A DNA stretch of 37,522 nt from an uncultured Bacteroides sp. (GCA_944320295.1 CALUGY010000032.1:1-37522); one strand, 5' to 3'. Positions 6,844 through 16,687 are shown, counted from the stretch's first letter. Notes: generated by a model not told the origin, from the sequence alone. Numbers and translations: made by a program.

Positions 6844-9405
6844 TTAATAAGTTTCACGTATATGCTTGATGTTGATTTTCTCTTTTCCCGTCAGGCCGGG
6901 CGCTTCAATGGTGATGGTACGCCGTTCTCCCGGCAAAAGGTCGAAGAAGTTGTCGCTAAAGTGTGCGCCTTGCACCGGTATCTGTATGAAAACATCCTTG
7001 GCCAGTTCTTTGGACGAAAGTGCCACCTCGTAACGGCCATTGACGAACTTTGTCTTGCACTTGATTTGTGCCTGTGGCAGATTCAGGTCTTTGGTGTAGG
7101 CCAGATAGTGCACGTCTTGTGCAAGCACTTTCCCTTTGCTGTCGCGCAGGGTGAGCAACATAAAGCTGGTTGTACGTTCTTCGGGCGCAGCCCATTGGGC
7201 AATGGGGCACAAGTATGCTTCATGGCTCGAATTGGCCGGGAGCGTTACTGCCACTTCTTGGTGGCGTAGCTCTTTGCCTTGGAAGTTCATCAGCTTCATG
7301 TCCAGCTTCAGACCGTTGCGGTCTGCCAGTTCATCCGACATGAGGTAGACATGCAGGCTGTCTCCCTTGTTCAGCGCGTTGATGAACAAGGGCTCGAAGG
7401 CACGCTTGGCTTGGTAGTGCAATGCTTTCCAGTTGCCATAATAATCTATGCCGGACCACGACACCACAGGCCAGCTGTCATTCAGCTGCCAGTACAAAGT
7501 GCCCATGCAGTAGGGACGCTGGCGGCGGTGAGCCTCGATGCTGCGGCGTATGCCCATTCCCTGCAAAACCTGTCCTACGTACACGAAGTCCTCAAAGTTG
7601 TCTGGCATCTTGAAGTATTGCTCCATGCTGGTTGCAATCAGGTCGTTGCCGACGGTGCTCTTTTGGTGCGCGGTCATGACTTCTGAACTTATGTCATAAT
7701 CTTCCGGTGCGGCGAACGTTTCGATGGTCTTCATTTCCGGGAAAGACTGGAAGCCATACTCGCTGGCGAAGCGGCACCGCTCCTCGTCGGCCGATTCGAA
7801 CGGCTTTTTCCCGTACCAGATACCCCAGTTGTGGCTGTCCCTTATCTTCCAGGTGTCGGGTCTTCCCCAATTGGCAAAGTAGGGGGACGTGTGCATGTAG
7901 AAGCGGCCCTCGTCATATTTCTTCACCAAGTCCGGCAACCATTCATGGAACAGTTTGTCGTAATCGGTCTGGAAGCGGCTGTGAATTTCCTCGCCGTAAC
8001 GCTTCTTCCAGCCCCAGTATTTGATGCCTTCTTCTATCTCGTTGTTGCCGCACCACATGGCCAGGCAGGCGTGGTTGCGCAGGCGTTTGATGTTGTATTC
8101 CGCCTCCTCGGCCACTTTTTGCAGGAAAGCGGCATCGGCCGGATAAGCGGTACAGGCGAACATGAAGTCCTGCCAGATGAGAATGCCGTTCTCGTCGGCC
8201 AGGTCGTAGAAGCGGTCGTCTTCATACGTGCCTCCGCCCCACACGCGTATCAGGTTCATGTTGGCCTCCTTGATGTCGCGGAAGAGCTTTGTGTAGCGTT
8301 CGGTCGTCACATTGGGCAGCAGCGCGTCCGAAGGGATATAATTGGCCCCTTTGGCAAACATCGGGATGCCGTTCACCTCGAAGTAGAACGACTCGCCGCT
8401 GTCGTCTTTCTCGGTCACGACCCGTATGGAACGCAGTCCTATGCGATGTTGTTCTTCGGCGATGGTTTCTCCCTCATGAATTACCTTGGCGGAAAAGTCA
8501 TAAAGCGTGGGTTCTCCCCATCCGTTGGGCATCCAGCGTTGAGGCTTTTCTATGTCGAGCGGCATTTGCACCAGGTTGGCACCCGGCTGCAAGACAATTG
8601 GCTTCTTTATCTGCGACACGGTTTTCCCATGTAGAGAGCAGGCAATCTCCACCTCGGCGTTGACCGCTTCGTCTGCTACGTTCCATATCTCCAGACGGTT
8701 GTCCAGCCGGGCTTCGTTGTCGTTCAGCGATAACTGCTTCACCCAGTAGTCGTCCACGCGGGCCACATCGTAAAGCTGTAAAGACACGGGCCGCCAAATG
8801 CCGCACGTAACCAGCCGGATGCCCCAGTCCCAACCGTAGCTGTAGGGCGCCTTGCGGGTGAATACGCTCACTTTCTTCGCGGCATGGTCGTTGTCTGCCG
8901 GGTATTCGAATCCATTGGTCTCCCATTGGGGCAAGGCCTTGTCGATGGGGGAGTGGAACACCACATGCAGTCGGTTTTCCCCGATGCGCAACACGTCTTT
9001 CACATCGGCTTCGTATGCCTTGAACATGTTGTCGGCCGAGAACAGCAGGGAGCCGTTCAGGTAGACATCGGCATAGGTGTCCAGCCCCTCGAACACCAGA
9101 CGGGCAGCCTGCCTTGCCAGCTGGTTTTCGGTCAGCGTAAAGGTTGTCCGGTAGGCCCAGTCTTCGTTTTCTACCCATTGCACTTTCTGTTCGTTGATGC
9201 CATAAAACGGGTCGGGCAGGAGGCCGTGCCTCAGGAGGTCTTGGTGTACTGTGCCCGGCACGACGGCGGGCCGCCAGTCATCGTCCGCCGCCGCGTTGGA
9301 GAACGTCCAGCCGCTGTCCAGCTTCACGGTTTCCGGTGCCAGCCTGTGTTGGCCCGGTAGTGCTATCGAGTAGCACAGCAGCATAAGGAAAATGATGCGC
9401 TTCAT
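6844..9405 (-). CDS. GH2 beta-mannosidase, secreted
   Basis: 853 residues with a type I signal peptide (about residues 1-18). It has the N-terminal sugar-binding and immunoglobulin-like domains of GH2, then the TIM barrel with RVWGGGTYEDDRFYDLADE. The acid/base is probably Glu456 in WCGNNEIEEG and the nucleophile Glu549 in FASEYGFQSFPE. WCGNNE and the GGGxYE segment are typical of the beta-mannosidase branch of GH2, such as the Man2A type of Bacteroides thetaiotaomicron, whose catalytic residues I recall only a few positions away. The expected reaction is removal of terminal beta-1,4-mannose, as in the Man-beta-GlcNAc of the N-glycan core. It lies between the sulfatase and the two GH92 genes with short gaps, consistent with one mRNA. 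Confidence 0.92.
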   Translation of the reverse strand: MKRIIFLMLLCYSIALPGQHRLAPETVKLDSGWTFSNAAADDDWRPAVVPGTVHQDLLRHGLLPDPFYGINEQKVQWVENEDWAYRTTFTLTENQLARQAARLVFEGLDTYADVYLNGSLLFSADNMFKAYEADVKDVLRIGENRLHVVFHSPIDKALPQWETNGFEYPADNDHAAKKVSVFTRKAPYSYGWDWGIRLVTCGIWRPVSLQLYDVARVDDYWVKQLSLNDNEARLDNRLEIWNVADEAVNAEVEIACSLHGKTVSQIKKPIVLQPGANLVQMPLDIEKPQRWMPNGWGEPTLYDFSAKVIHEGETIAEEQHRIGLRSIRVVTEKDDSGESFYFEVNGIPMFAKGANYIPSDALLPNVTTERYTKLFRDIKEANMNLIRVWGGGTYEDDRFYDLADENGILIWQDFMFACTAYPADAAFLQKVAEEAEYNIKRLRNHACLAMWCGNNEIEEGIKYWGWKKRYGEEIHSRFQTDYDKLFHEWLPDLVKKYDEGRFYMHTSPYFANWGRPDTWKIRDSHNWGIWYGKKPFESADEERCRFASEYGFQSFPEMKTIETFAAPEDYDISSEVMTAHQKSTVGNDLIATSMEQYFKMPDNFEDFVYVGQVLQGMGIRRSIEAHRRQRPYCMGTLYWQLNDSWPVVSWSGIDYYGNWKALHYQAKRAFEPLFINALNKGDSLHVYLMSDELADRNGLKLDMKLMNFQGKELRHQEVAVTLPANSSHEAYLCPIAQWAAPEERTTSFMLLTLRDSKGKVLAQDVHYLAYTKDLNLPQAQIKCKTKFVNGRYEVALSSKELAKDVFIQIPVQGAHFSDNFFDLLPGERRTITIEAPGLTGKEKINIKHIRETY

Positions 9406-9436
9406 GCGTGTCGGTATTCAATGTTGTAAACTCTTG

Positions 9437-11023
9437 TCAGTCTTGTTGCTTCTGCTCTTTCAGCTTCTCCTCTATGGGGTCTTGGTATTGCGTCTGGAGG
9501 CGTGCCAGCTCTTGCCTCAAGTCGGCGGTTATTTGCTCGTAGCCGGGCTTGCCGTAGAGGTTGTGCATCTCGGTGGGGTCTTCATGCAAGTCGTACAGTT
9601 CCCACTCGTCGATGTCGTTGTAGAAGTGGATGAGCTTGTAGCGCTCGGTGCGCACGCCGTAGTGCCGCTTCACCATGTGCTCGGCGGGATACTCGTAGAA
9701 GTGATAGTATAGCGACGTGCGCCAGTCGGCCGGTTGCTCCCCTTTGAGCAATGGCAGCAGCGAGACGCCTTGGATGTCGTCGGGGATGGGTGCGCCCGCC
9801 AGGTCGAGGAATGTGGGCGCATAATCTATGTTCTGCACCATTTGCGGGATTTCCCCTTTGGCCTTGAAGTCTTTCGGCAAGTGCATGATGAGCGGCGTGT
9901 GGAACGATTCCTCATACATGAAACGCTTGTCGAACCATCCGTGCTCGCCCATCCAGAAACCTTGGTCGGAGGTGTAGACCACCAGCGTGTTGTCCAGCAA
10001 GCCTTTCTCCTTCAGGTAGTCCAGCACACGGCCCACGTTGTCGTCCAGCGATTTCACCACCTTGGAGTAGTCGCGCATGTAGCGTTGGTATTTCCATTCG
10101 GCCAGTTCCTTGCCTTGCAGGTCGCGCTTGTAGAAGTCTTCGATAATTGGTTCGTAGAAGGCGTCATATACCTTCCTGTCTTCCGGGTTCAGTCGTCCCA
10201 CGTAGCTTTCGTAGCGTTCCTTCAGCGGGGATGTCTTGTCCGCGCGGTCCATCTTGTTGTCGTAAATCAAGTCCATGTCCTTCAGGATGCTCATCTCCTG
10301 GGCGGCAGCGGCGGGACGTCCCTCGTAGTCGTCATAGAAGTTGTCGGGCAGGGGGAAGGTCTTGTCTTCATACAAGTCCAGGTATTTTAGCTCCGGCAGC
10401 CAGTTGCGGTGTATGGCCTTGTGGTGGATGAAGAGGCAGAAGGGCTTTTCCTTGTCCCGCTGGTTCTCCATCCAGTCTATGCTCATGTCCGTTATCAGGT
10501 TGGTGATGTACCCTTCCTTGCGTATGGTGTCGTTGTCCATGTTGATGAAGTCCGGGTTGTAGTAGTCTCCCTGCTCCGGTACGATTTCCCAATGGTCGAA
10601 TCCCGTGGGCAGGCTCACCAGGTGCCATTTGCCTATGAGGGCCGTTTGGTAGCCGGCTTTCTGGAGCAGCTTGGGCATGGTCTGTTGCGAGCCGTCGAAC
10701 ACGCAGGTGGTGTTGTCCGTAAAGCCGTTGGCGTGGCTGTGCTTGCCCGTCAACATGCAGGCGCGGCTGGGGCCGCTGAGTGAGTTGGCCACGAAACTGT
10801 TGGTGAATATCACCCCGTCGTTGGCTATGCGGTCCAGGTTGGGGGTCTCGACGAAGCGGCTCCCGTAGCAGCTCATCATCTGGGCCGTGTGGTCGTCCGT
10901 CATGATATACACGATGTTGTACTGTTTGGCAGCCTCGTTTTTGTTGCCTGCGCACGAGGCAAGCGATGCTAAAGCCGTTACGCCCGTCAGGGGGTAAAGG
11001 AATGCGGAAGTCAGTTGTTTCAT
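9437..11023 (-). CDS. Serine-type S1 sulfatase, probable GlcNAc-6-O-sulfatase, lipoprotein
   Basis: 528 residues; lipobox LASLASC with Cys24. The active-site signature is SGPSRACMLTGK: Ser83 would be converted to formylglycine by an anSME enzyme, which is not in this window. Asp43 and Asp44 of YIMTDDHTAQMM are the expected calcium ligands, and GKWHL and the SDQGFWMGEHGW segment are standard S1 motifs. The whole N-terminal half (MSCYGSRFVETPNLDRI, NSFVANSLSGPSR) resembles the S1_11 group, which removes 6-sulfate from N-acetylglucosamine; subfamily and substrate are inferred from memory of that pattern. It heads the enzyme half of PUL 1 and has its own promoter (11114-11122). In this setting it would unblock sulfated GlcNAc for the GH20 enzyme. 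Confidence 0.88.
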   Translation of the reverse strand: MKQLTSAFLYPLTGVTALASLASCAGNKNEAAKQYNIVYIMTDDHTAQMMSCYGSRFVETPNLDRIANDGVIFTNSFVANSLSGPSRACMLTGKHSHANGFTDNTTCVFDGSQQTMPKLLQKAGYQTALIGKWHLVSLPTGFDHWEIVPEQGDYYNPDFINMDNDTIRKEGYITNLITDMSIDWMENQRDKEKPFCLFIHHKAIHRNWLPELKYLDLYEDKTFPLPDNFYDDYEGRPAAAAQEMSILKDMDLIYDNKMDRADKTSPLKERYESYVGRLNPEDRKVYDAFYEPIIEDFYKRDLQGKELAEWKYQRYMRDYSKVVKSLDDNVGRVLDYLKEKGLLDNTLVVYTSDQGFWMGEHGWFDKRFMYEESFHTPLIMHLPKDFKAKGEIPQMVQNIDYAPTFLDLAGAPIPDDIQGVSLLPLLKGEQPADWRTSLYYHFYEYPAEHMVKRHYGVRTERYKLIHFYNDIDEWELYDLHEDPTEMHNLYGKPGYEQITADLRQELARLQTQYQDPIEEKLKEQKQQD

Positions 11024-11060
11024 TATCTGTTATTTAATTGTTGTACATTCGTGCGAAGTT

Positions 11061-11109
11061 CCGGCGGGCTGGTCGGAATACAACCGCCGGGCCTCTCCGG
11101 TGTGGAGAG
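11061..11109 (-). promoter_or_regulatory. Two hairpins in the sulfatase leader
   Basis: CTCTCC/GGAGAG (11093-11098 with 11104-11109) lies right at the predicted transcript 5' end, followed by CCGGCGG/CCGCCGG (11061-11067 with 11084-11090). They may protect the mRNA 5' end or affect expression of the enzyme operon. The pairings are seen by eye; the role is inference. Confidence 0.4.
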
Positions 11110-11113
11110 TTTT

Positions 11114-11138
11114 ACAAAGATAGTGAAAGGTGAGCGCA
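11114..11138 (-). promoter_or_regulatory. Promoter of the sulfatase-GH2-GH92-GH92 unit
   Basis: On the minus strand TATCTTTGT (11114-11122) is an exact TAnnTTTG -7 element, and a TTG -33 element lies 20 nt upstream. The predicted start is near 11107, about 84 nt before the sulfatase ATG. This gives the enzyme genes a promoter separate from susCD. Confidence 0.65.
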
Positions 11139-11201
11139 GAGACAAGATGAAAACGCAGTTTTTATTGTTGGCTCTGCCGGACCGCATCCTATCTTCGTGA
11201 A

Positions 11202-11210
11202 ACAAAGATA
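11202..11210 (-). promoter_or_regulatory. Second, upstream -7 element for the sulfatase unit
   Basis: Another exact TATCTTTGT on the minus strand, 88 bp upstream of the first, with no clear -33 element. It may be a second promoter or a decayed copy of the first; the sequence around the two (CTATCTTTGT) is alike. Confidence 0.4.
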
Positions 11211-11332
11211 GAAAAAGGTTTCTAAATATTAAAGAAAAAGGGGAAAGAGATTTTGCCTTGGCCGTTATCCGGTACGTCTTGTCCGTTCTTGGTAAGGCAT
11301 GTTATGTGCAGGGATATGACGCTGATGCTCCG

Positions 11333-11420
11333 GACATGTTCCGTGCGCGGGCCGTACGTGTTGCGGGCGCGCTCGCAATGCGTTGCGGGTACGCTCCGTG
11401 TATGTTGCGCTCCTGGGCGA
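11333..11420. repeat. 22-bp palindromic tandem repeat, array B (4 units plus a decayed fifth)
   Basis: Units start at 11333, 11355, 11377 and 11399, with a decayed copy at 11421. They follow the pattern of array A, for example TACGTGTTGCG then GGCGCGCTCGC. The array lies between the susD terminator and the sulfatase promoter. Confidence 0.83.
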
Positions 11421-11471
11421 GGAATGTTGCTTGTAAACAGCTGATACACAGCAGGTGTATAGAGACTGTAA

Positions 11472-11516
11472 AACAAAAAAGCCCGGAGAATAGGACTTGT
11501 CCCTATTCTCCGGGCT
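11472..11516 (-). terminator. Strong intrinsic terminator after susD
   Basis: GCCCGGAGAATAGG (11481-11494) pairs perfectly with CCTATTCTCCGGGC (11502-11515), and on the minus strand the stem is followed by TTTTTTGTTTT. It starts about 26 nt after the susD stop codon. It should end or strongly reduce transcription between susCD and the enzyme genes. Confidence 0.85.
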
Positions 11517-11541
11517 ATGTAAACTATGAAAACAAAATATG

Positions 11542-13371
11542 TTACCAGTTGGGGTTGTTCTCCCACATGCCTCCGGTCAAACCGGTCGGTGCTACCATTT
11601 CGGCACGGATGGGCAACAGGTAGTCGCGGTCCAAGTGGAACTGCCAACCGTTGGGATAGTTGGAGATGTCTGCCGACAGGATGTAACCCTCGTCGTTCAG
11701 ATTGATTCCATAGTCTTCGGCTGGGCCGAAGTGGTCTTCCAGCGTGGTGCCCGTATAGCGTGCGCCCACGGGGAATTTGTTCACGATGAGGTCGTCAGCG
11801 GCCGACCAGCGCAGGATGTCGGTCAGACGGCAGTCTTCGGCGGCCTTTTCCACGCGGCGTTCGCGGCGTACGGCCTGGATGTACTTATCCAGGTAGTGGA
11901 ACGGGTATTCGGGGTCGCTGTTGAACTCACGGTCGAAGTCCACACCCGGCATGCCCACGCGGTCGCGCAGCGGCTGCAAGGCATCCTTGATGAGTTCTGC
12001 GTTGCCAGCACCGTCCAGCTCGGCCAAAGCCTCGGCATAGTTAAGCAGGATGTCCGCATAACGCACTTGGATGGCAGGCGTTTCACCCATCGACATGGTG
12101 CCATAGAAACTGGACTTGCCGTTGGAGTTGAACTCGTGGTGCTTCAGCAGCGAGTAGCCCGTGGTGTTCTGGTTGTAGCCTTGGTTGTCGATAGGCGGCC
12201 ATTCGAACAGTCTGCTGTCTTGCATGGCTTGTCCGGGCATGAACACCGTTTGCGACAGGCGCGGGTCGCGCAGCTGCGGGTCTAACTCTTGGCCATAAAC
12301 CAGCTTGGCGTCTTCTTTCTCCTGGCCTACGAACGGTTCGCCGTCACGCGTCAGGTAGTCGTCCACCAGCGATGCCGACACACCCTTGCCTCCACCACCC
12401 ATGGCGTTGTAGTAAGTCACGTTATGGCCGATATTGTCAGCAACACTATACTTCTTCCACCACAGCACTTCTTGGTTGCCCGTCAGGTCGAGGGTCACGA
12501 ACAGGTCGCGGTAGTCGGTCAGCGGGTCGTTGTTCTGCCGGCTGATGCTCCACACTTTGCGGTCCATCACTTCCTTTGCGGCGTTGGCAGCCTGGGTCAA
12601 CCAGTCGCGGATTTGCTCGTCGGCGTTAGTCAGCGTCTTGTCATAGAACGGGTCGTTGTCTGCCCGGTGGTACTTCTCCCACGTGGCGGCAAACAGGGCC
12701 ACTTCGCTTTTCAGGGCACGTGCCACGTCGCGGTGCACACGGCCTGTGGAGTTGCTGTTTTGCTCGTTCAAGTTGGCTATGGCGTCGTCCAGGTCTTTCA
12801 ATATGTAGTTGGTCAACTCCGTGCGCGTGTTACGCGGCAGTTGCATTTGGCCTGCATCCGGGTCCAAAGGCGTATCCACCCACGTCACGCCGCCGTAGTC
12901 TTTCAACAAGCTGTAGTAGTAAGCGGCGCGGAAGTAATAGGCTTCGCCCACGCATTGTTTGAACGAGGATGATTCTTGGTCTTCGCAGCGATTGATATTC
13001 TGCAACAGGAAGTTTACATTGCGGATGGGCTTGTAGTCGCTCAGCTCCGAACCGGCGGAGGACATCTGTCCGGCCAGGCGGGTGTCGAACGTGCCCGGCA
13101 GCAAGTTGTCGCTATTCATGTCGCCGAAGGCGATGCCATTGCTCTGGCTGCTGGATTGCGTCTTGATGGCCGAGTTGGTCACAGTACTATTGTTGTTGCT
13201 GCTTACCGGCACGCTGCCCTGATAGAACATGTTCAAGTAGCTCTGTATTTCAGCGACCGTAGAAAAAGCCTCCGACGATGACATCTCTCCTTGAGGCTCT
13301 TGGTTCATGTCGAAGCAGGAAGCAAGCCCCAAACACAGCATTGAACTTATCAGTATATGTATCTTTTTCAT
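11542..13371 (-). CDS. SusD-family glycan-binding lipoprotein (PUL 1)
   Basis: 609 residues. The lipobox GLASC gives acylated Cys19, followed by acidic and polar residues (FDMNQEP) as in surface-exported Bacteroidetes lipoproteins. The N-terminal SusD segment (EAFSTVAEIQSYLNMFYQGS), TPR-like helices with AYYFRAAYYYSLLKDYGGV, RYADILLNYAEALAEL, and a C-terminal stretch with AVRRERRVEKAAEDCRLTDI are all typical. At the cell surface it captures oligosaccharide and forms a lid over the partner SusC. It starts 22 bp after susC, so the two are cotranscribed, and it is followed by a strong terminator. The bound glycan cannot be read from the sequence; the neighbouring enzymes suggest mannose- and GlcNAc-containing N-glycan fragments. 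Confidence 0.95.
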   Translation of the reverse strand: MKKIHILISSMLCLGLASCFDMNQEPQGEMSSSEAFSTVAEIQSYLNMFYQGSVPVSSNNNSTVTNSAIKTQSSSQSNGIAFGDMNSDNLLPGTFDTRLAGQMSSAGSELSDYKPIRNVNFLLQNINRCEDQESSSFKQCVGEAYYFRAAYYYSLLKDYGGVTWVDTPLDPDAGQMQLPRNTRTELTNYILKDLDDAIANLNEQNSNSTGRVHRDVARALKSEVALFAATWEKYHRADNDPFYDKTLTNADEQIRDWLTQAANAAKEVMDRKVWSISRQNNDPLTDYRDLFVTLDLTGNQEVLWWKKYSVADNIGHNVTYYNAMGGGGKGVSASLVDDYLTRDGEPFVGQEKEDAKLVYGQELDPQLRDPRLSQTVFMPGQAMQDSRLFEWPPIDNQGYNQNTTGYSLLKHHEFNSNGKSSFYGTMSMGETPAIQVRYADILLNYAEALAELDGAGNAELIKDALQPLRDRVGMPGVDFDREFNSDPEYPFHYLDKYIQAVRRERRVEKAAEDCRLTDILRWSAADDLIVNKFPVGARYTGTTLEDHFGPAEDYGINLNDEGYILSADISNYPNGWQFHLDRDYLLPIRAEMVAPTGLTGGMWENNPNW

Positions 13372-13393
13372 AATCTTTGTGCTATATAAGTGG

Positions 13394-16300
13394 TTACATA
13401 TTTAAAATGACTCCGACAGAGAATACCCTCGTCATCGGGTAGTTCTTACCTGCATCGGCTCCGGTGGAGTTGGTAGTGAACAGGCCTTCCGGATCGAAGA
13501 TATCCAGCTTGGTAAAGGTTAGCAGGTTCTCGCCGGAGAAGAATACTTGCGCCTTGGTCAAGTGTGCCTTGCTGATCCACTTTTCAGGCAGGTCGTAGCT
13601 GACGGTCAGGTTCTTCAGACGGCAATAAGCGGCGTTTTGCACATAGCGGTCTGCCGGCTGTGAGGTCTTGGCACGGCGTGCGGCCACGGCGGTTGCACCG
13701 GCTCGGCCGATATAAGGCTTCGGATAGTAAGCACCGGGGTTGTCTTCCGTCCAGTAGTCCAGGTGCTCTTTGAACACCGTCACCTGCGCTTTGGCGCCGG
13801 AGCCCCAGAAGTAGACGGTACCGTCGCTCGGACACCAGTCGCGTTTGCCGACACCTTGGAACATCAGGCTTACCGAGAGCCCTTTCCAAGAAAGGCCGCC
13901 GTTGATGGTATATTGGTAGCGCGGGGTTGTGTTACCGATGATGGTCTTGTCGCCCATGTCTCCGTTGGGACCAGTCGTGTTGGTTCCATAGCCTATTTCA
14001 CCGTCTCCGTCCAGGTCGATGTACTTCACGTCGCCCGGCTCCCATGCCAAACCTGAAAGGTCGGAGAGGTCGTACTTGGCGTTGTAAGCATCGGCTTCGG
14101 CTTGGTCTTGGATAATGCCGGATGCACGGTAACCCCAGATTTCGCCGGCTTTCTTGCCCTTGTACCAGTTCTTCGCCGGGTCGGTATAGCCGCCGTCATA
14201 AGCAGTTACTTCGGCTGTGGCATCGGAGATAGAACCACCTATGGTGTAATCTATGTCTTTACCGATCTTGCCGCGCCATTGCAATGTCATTTCCCAACCA
14301 CGGTTGCGCATCTCGGCGTTGTTCGTCTCTGGAGCCACGGCACCGAAGAAGTCGGCCAAGGCCACCGAAGGACCGAGCATGTCACGCGTGTCACGCTGGA
14401 ACACGTCGAACGTACCGGTCAATGCGTTGTTGAAGAATGCGAAGTCGATACCGATGTTCTTGTGGTCAACCTTCTCCCATGTAGTGTTAGAGTCTATCAC
14501 TTCTCCCGGGCGGAAGTAGCCGGAGCGCACGCCGTCGAAGTACCAGTTGCCCACTCCGACGGGATCCATGGCGGAAGTGAATGTGTAGTATGCGGCACCT
14601 GCCTGGTTACCCAGCAAGCCCCAAGACACACGCAGCTTCAAGTTGGACAGCACGTTGCGCGTCTTTTCCATGAAGGCCTCTTCGCTGATACGCCAACCCA
14701 AAGAAACTGAGGGGAAGAAACCCCAGCGGTTGCCTTTGGAGAAGCGGGAAGAACCGTCGTAACGTCCGTTCACCTCAACCAGGTACTTACCCATGTAGTC
14801 GTAGTTGATACGGCCGAAGTAGCCGCGGGTGGCCCAAGCGTAACGGTTGTCGCCCAAGGTGCGGGTTCCGTCGGCCATCTCCAGGCTCGGGTTGGAGGGA
14901 TACTGCAACTGTGTTACAGCTGCGGACAGATACTTGTACTTGTAATACTCTTCCTGGTAACCGAGCATGGCGGTGAAATTGTGTTTGTCGGCCAGGGTGA
15001 AGTTGTAGTTCGTGTAGATGTTCAGAGACTGGTATTGGTTGCTCATGTTGTTGCGGGTATATCCGCTCATGGCACCTCCGTTGTACATTTCCGAACGGTT
15101 ACCCTGAGTCGTGCCTGTGTCATTCAGGTTCGGTATGTCGGGTAACACCTTCTTGGCCTCATAGTCGCTCGTGTTGTAGCGATATGTGTAGTCCACGAAG
15201 ATACGCCAGTCCTTGATGGGTTCAATCTCCAGCCCGCCCGTCATGGTGAGGTTGTTGTTCTGCGTGTCGGCATACGTACCGCTTTGCAGGTAGGGAATCA
15301 TGGAGAGTTCGGTATAGTGGCCGTTCGGGTCTACTACAGGTACCGTGGGACGAAAGCGTGCCAAGTTGTGGTAGAAGTCCTCTGACAAGGCGCCCGTTCC
15401 GAACGGTGTCGTGTTGTCGGAGCTCATGTACTTGGTGTTCACCTTCAGTTTCATCCAGTCGGTCAGTTTGGAGTTGACATTGGCGTTGAAGTTGAAGCGA
15501 CGATAGTCCATGTCGGCATACTTCAGCAAGCCGTCCTCCTTGTACATGCCACCCGACACATAGAACTGGGCCTTCTCGCCGCCGCCGCTGATGCTGACGT
15601 TGTGGTTCTGCTTGAACGCCGTGTTCTTGTAGTGCAGGTCGAAGTAGTTCGTATTACCCAAGCCGAGTGCCGAGTTCTCGAGCGCGCCGACCATGTTGGG
15701 ATAACCGTCGTCTTTCGAAAAGTCTCCCCACGGGTCGCCCGCGCCGGTGTTCATGTAAGCCTCCAAGGCTGCAATCTTTTCGGCGCTGTACTCTTGGGTC
15801 TTGTTGTAGTTATACGTACCCGAGTTGAAGAAGTTGGCGAACTCCACCGCGTTGGCCATGTTGGGCAACGACATGGGGGCCGACCAACCCAGCGTGGCTT
15901 GGTAGCTTACGCGCGTCTTGCCTTCCTTACCCTTCTTGGTTGTCACCAGGATGACACCGTATGCGGCACGTGCACCGTAGATGGACGATGCGGCAGCGTC
16001 TTTCAGCACGGAGATGCTCTCTATGTCGTTGGGGTTGACATCGGCCAGATCCATTTCCACGCCGTCAACCAATACATAGGGAGAGCCCGAGCCGGACAGG
16101 TTGCCCTGGCCGCGCAATTGCAGGGTAGAGGTTGCGCCCGGACGTCCGGCATTGGCATTGTCAATGTACAAGCCCGGCACCATACCTTGCAAGCTCTGTG
16201 TGGCGTTGGCCAACGGGCGTTGCTCCAACGTCTCGCCTTCCACCATGGCCACAGAGCCGGTAAGGTTGACCTTCTTTTGCACACCGTAACCTACGACCAC

Positions 16301-16687
16301 CACTTCCTCCAACACTTGGTTGTCTTCTTGCAGGGTGATGTTCAGCACTTTGCCCGGTACTGCTTGTACCTCTTGCGTTACGTACCCGATGTAGCTGATG
16401 ACCAATGTGGCATTCTCGGGCACTTGCAGCGTGAAGTTGCCGTCCATGTCCGTGATGGTACCGTTGTTCGGGTTGCCTTTCTCGACGATTGATGCGCCGA
16501 TAACGGTCCAGCCCGTAGCGTCATACACTACACCCTTTACCTCAATTGTCTGTTGGACAACGCTTACGCCATCGCTTTCCAGCGACGTGCCTTTTGCGTT
16601 TACTGTCTGGGGACAAGCCAACAGAACCGCTGCTCCTAAAAGCAACATTTGCTTGATAAAGCCTTTACTAAAATAATGCAGATTCAT
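13394..16687 (-). CDS. SusC-family TonB-dependent transporter (PUL 1)
   Basis: 1097 residues. Signal peptide to about residue 32, a carboxypeptidase-D-like regulatory domain at about 48-125 (GVVYDATGWTVIGASIVEKG), then VLEEVVVVGYGVQKKVNLTG, the usual join to the plug, and a plug with VLVDGVEMDLADVNPNDIES and SVLKDAAASSIYGARAAYGV. The rest is the outer-membrane barrel. It lacks the N-terminal STN domain seen in the other two SusCs of the window, so it is not expected to signal through an anti-sigma factor; its regulator (hybrid two-component system or other) is not in this window. It imports oligosaccharides with TonB energy together with the SusD encoded 22 bp downstream. Confidence 0.96.
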   Translation of the reverse strand: MNLHYFSKGFIKQMLLLGAAVLLACPQTVNAKGTSLESDGVSVVQQTIEVKGVVYDATGWTVIGASIVEKGNPNNGTITDMDGNFTLQVPENATLVISYIGYVTQEVQAVPGKVLNITLQEDNQVLEEVVVVGYGVQKKVNLTGSVAMVEGETLEQRPLANATQSLQGMVPGLYIDNANAGRPGATSTLQLRGQGNLSGSGSPYVLVDGVEMDLADVNPNDIESISVLKDAAASSIYGARAAYGVILVTTKKGKEGKTRVSYQATLGWSAPMSLPNMANAVEFANFFNSGTYNYNKTQEYSAEKIAALEAYMNTGAGDPWGDFSKDDGYPNMVGALENSALGLGNTNYFDLHYKNTAFKQNHNVSISGGGEKAQFYVSGGMYKEDGLLKYADMDYRRFNFNANVNSKLTDWMKLKVNTKYMSSDNTTPFGTGALSEDFYHNLARFRPTVPVVDPNGHYTELSMIPYLQSGTYADTQNNNLTMTGGLEIEPIKDWRIFVDYTYRYNTSDYEAKKVLPDIPNLNDTGTTQGNRSEMYNGGAMSGYTRNNMSNQYQSLNIYTNYNFTLADKHNFTAMLGYQEEYYKYKYLSAAVTQLQYPSNPSLEMADGTRTLGDNRYAWATRGYFGRINYDYMGKYLVEVNGRYDGSSRFSKGNRWGFFPSVSLGWRISEEAFMEKTRNVLSNLKLRVSWGLLGNQAGAAYYTFTSAMDPVGVGNWYFDGVRSGYFRPGEVIDSNTTWEKVDHKNIGIDFAFFNNALTGTFDVFQRDTRDMLGPSVALADFFGAVAPETNNAEMRNRGWEMTLQWRGKIGKDIDYTIGGSISDATAEVTAYDGGYTDPAKNWYKGKKAGEIWGYRASGIIQDQAEADAYNAKYDLSDLSGLAWEPGDVKYIDLDGDGEIGYGTNTTGPNGDMGDKTIIGNTTPRYQYTINGGLSWKGLSVSLMFQGVGKRDWCPSDGTVYFWGSGAKAQVTVFKEHLDYWTEDNPGAYYPKPYIGRAGATAVAARRAKTSQPADRYVQNAAYCRLKNLTVSYDLPEKWISKAHLTKAQVFFSGENLLTFTKLDIFDPEGLFTTNSTGADAGKNYPMTRVFSVGVILNM

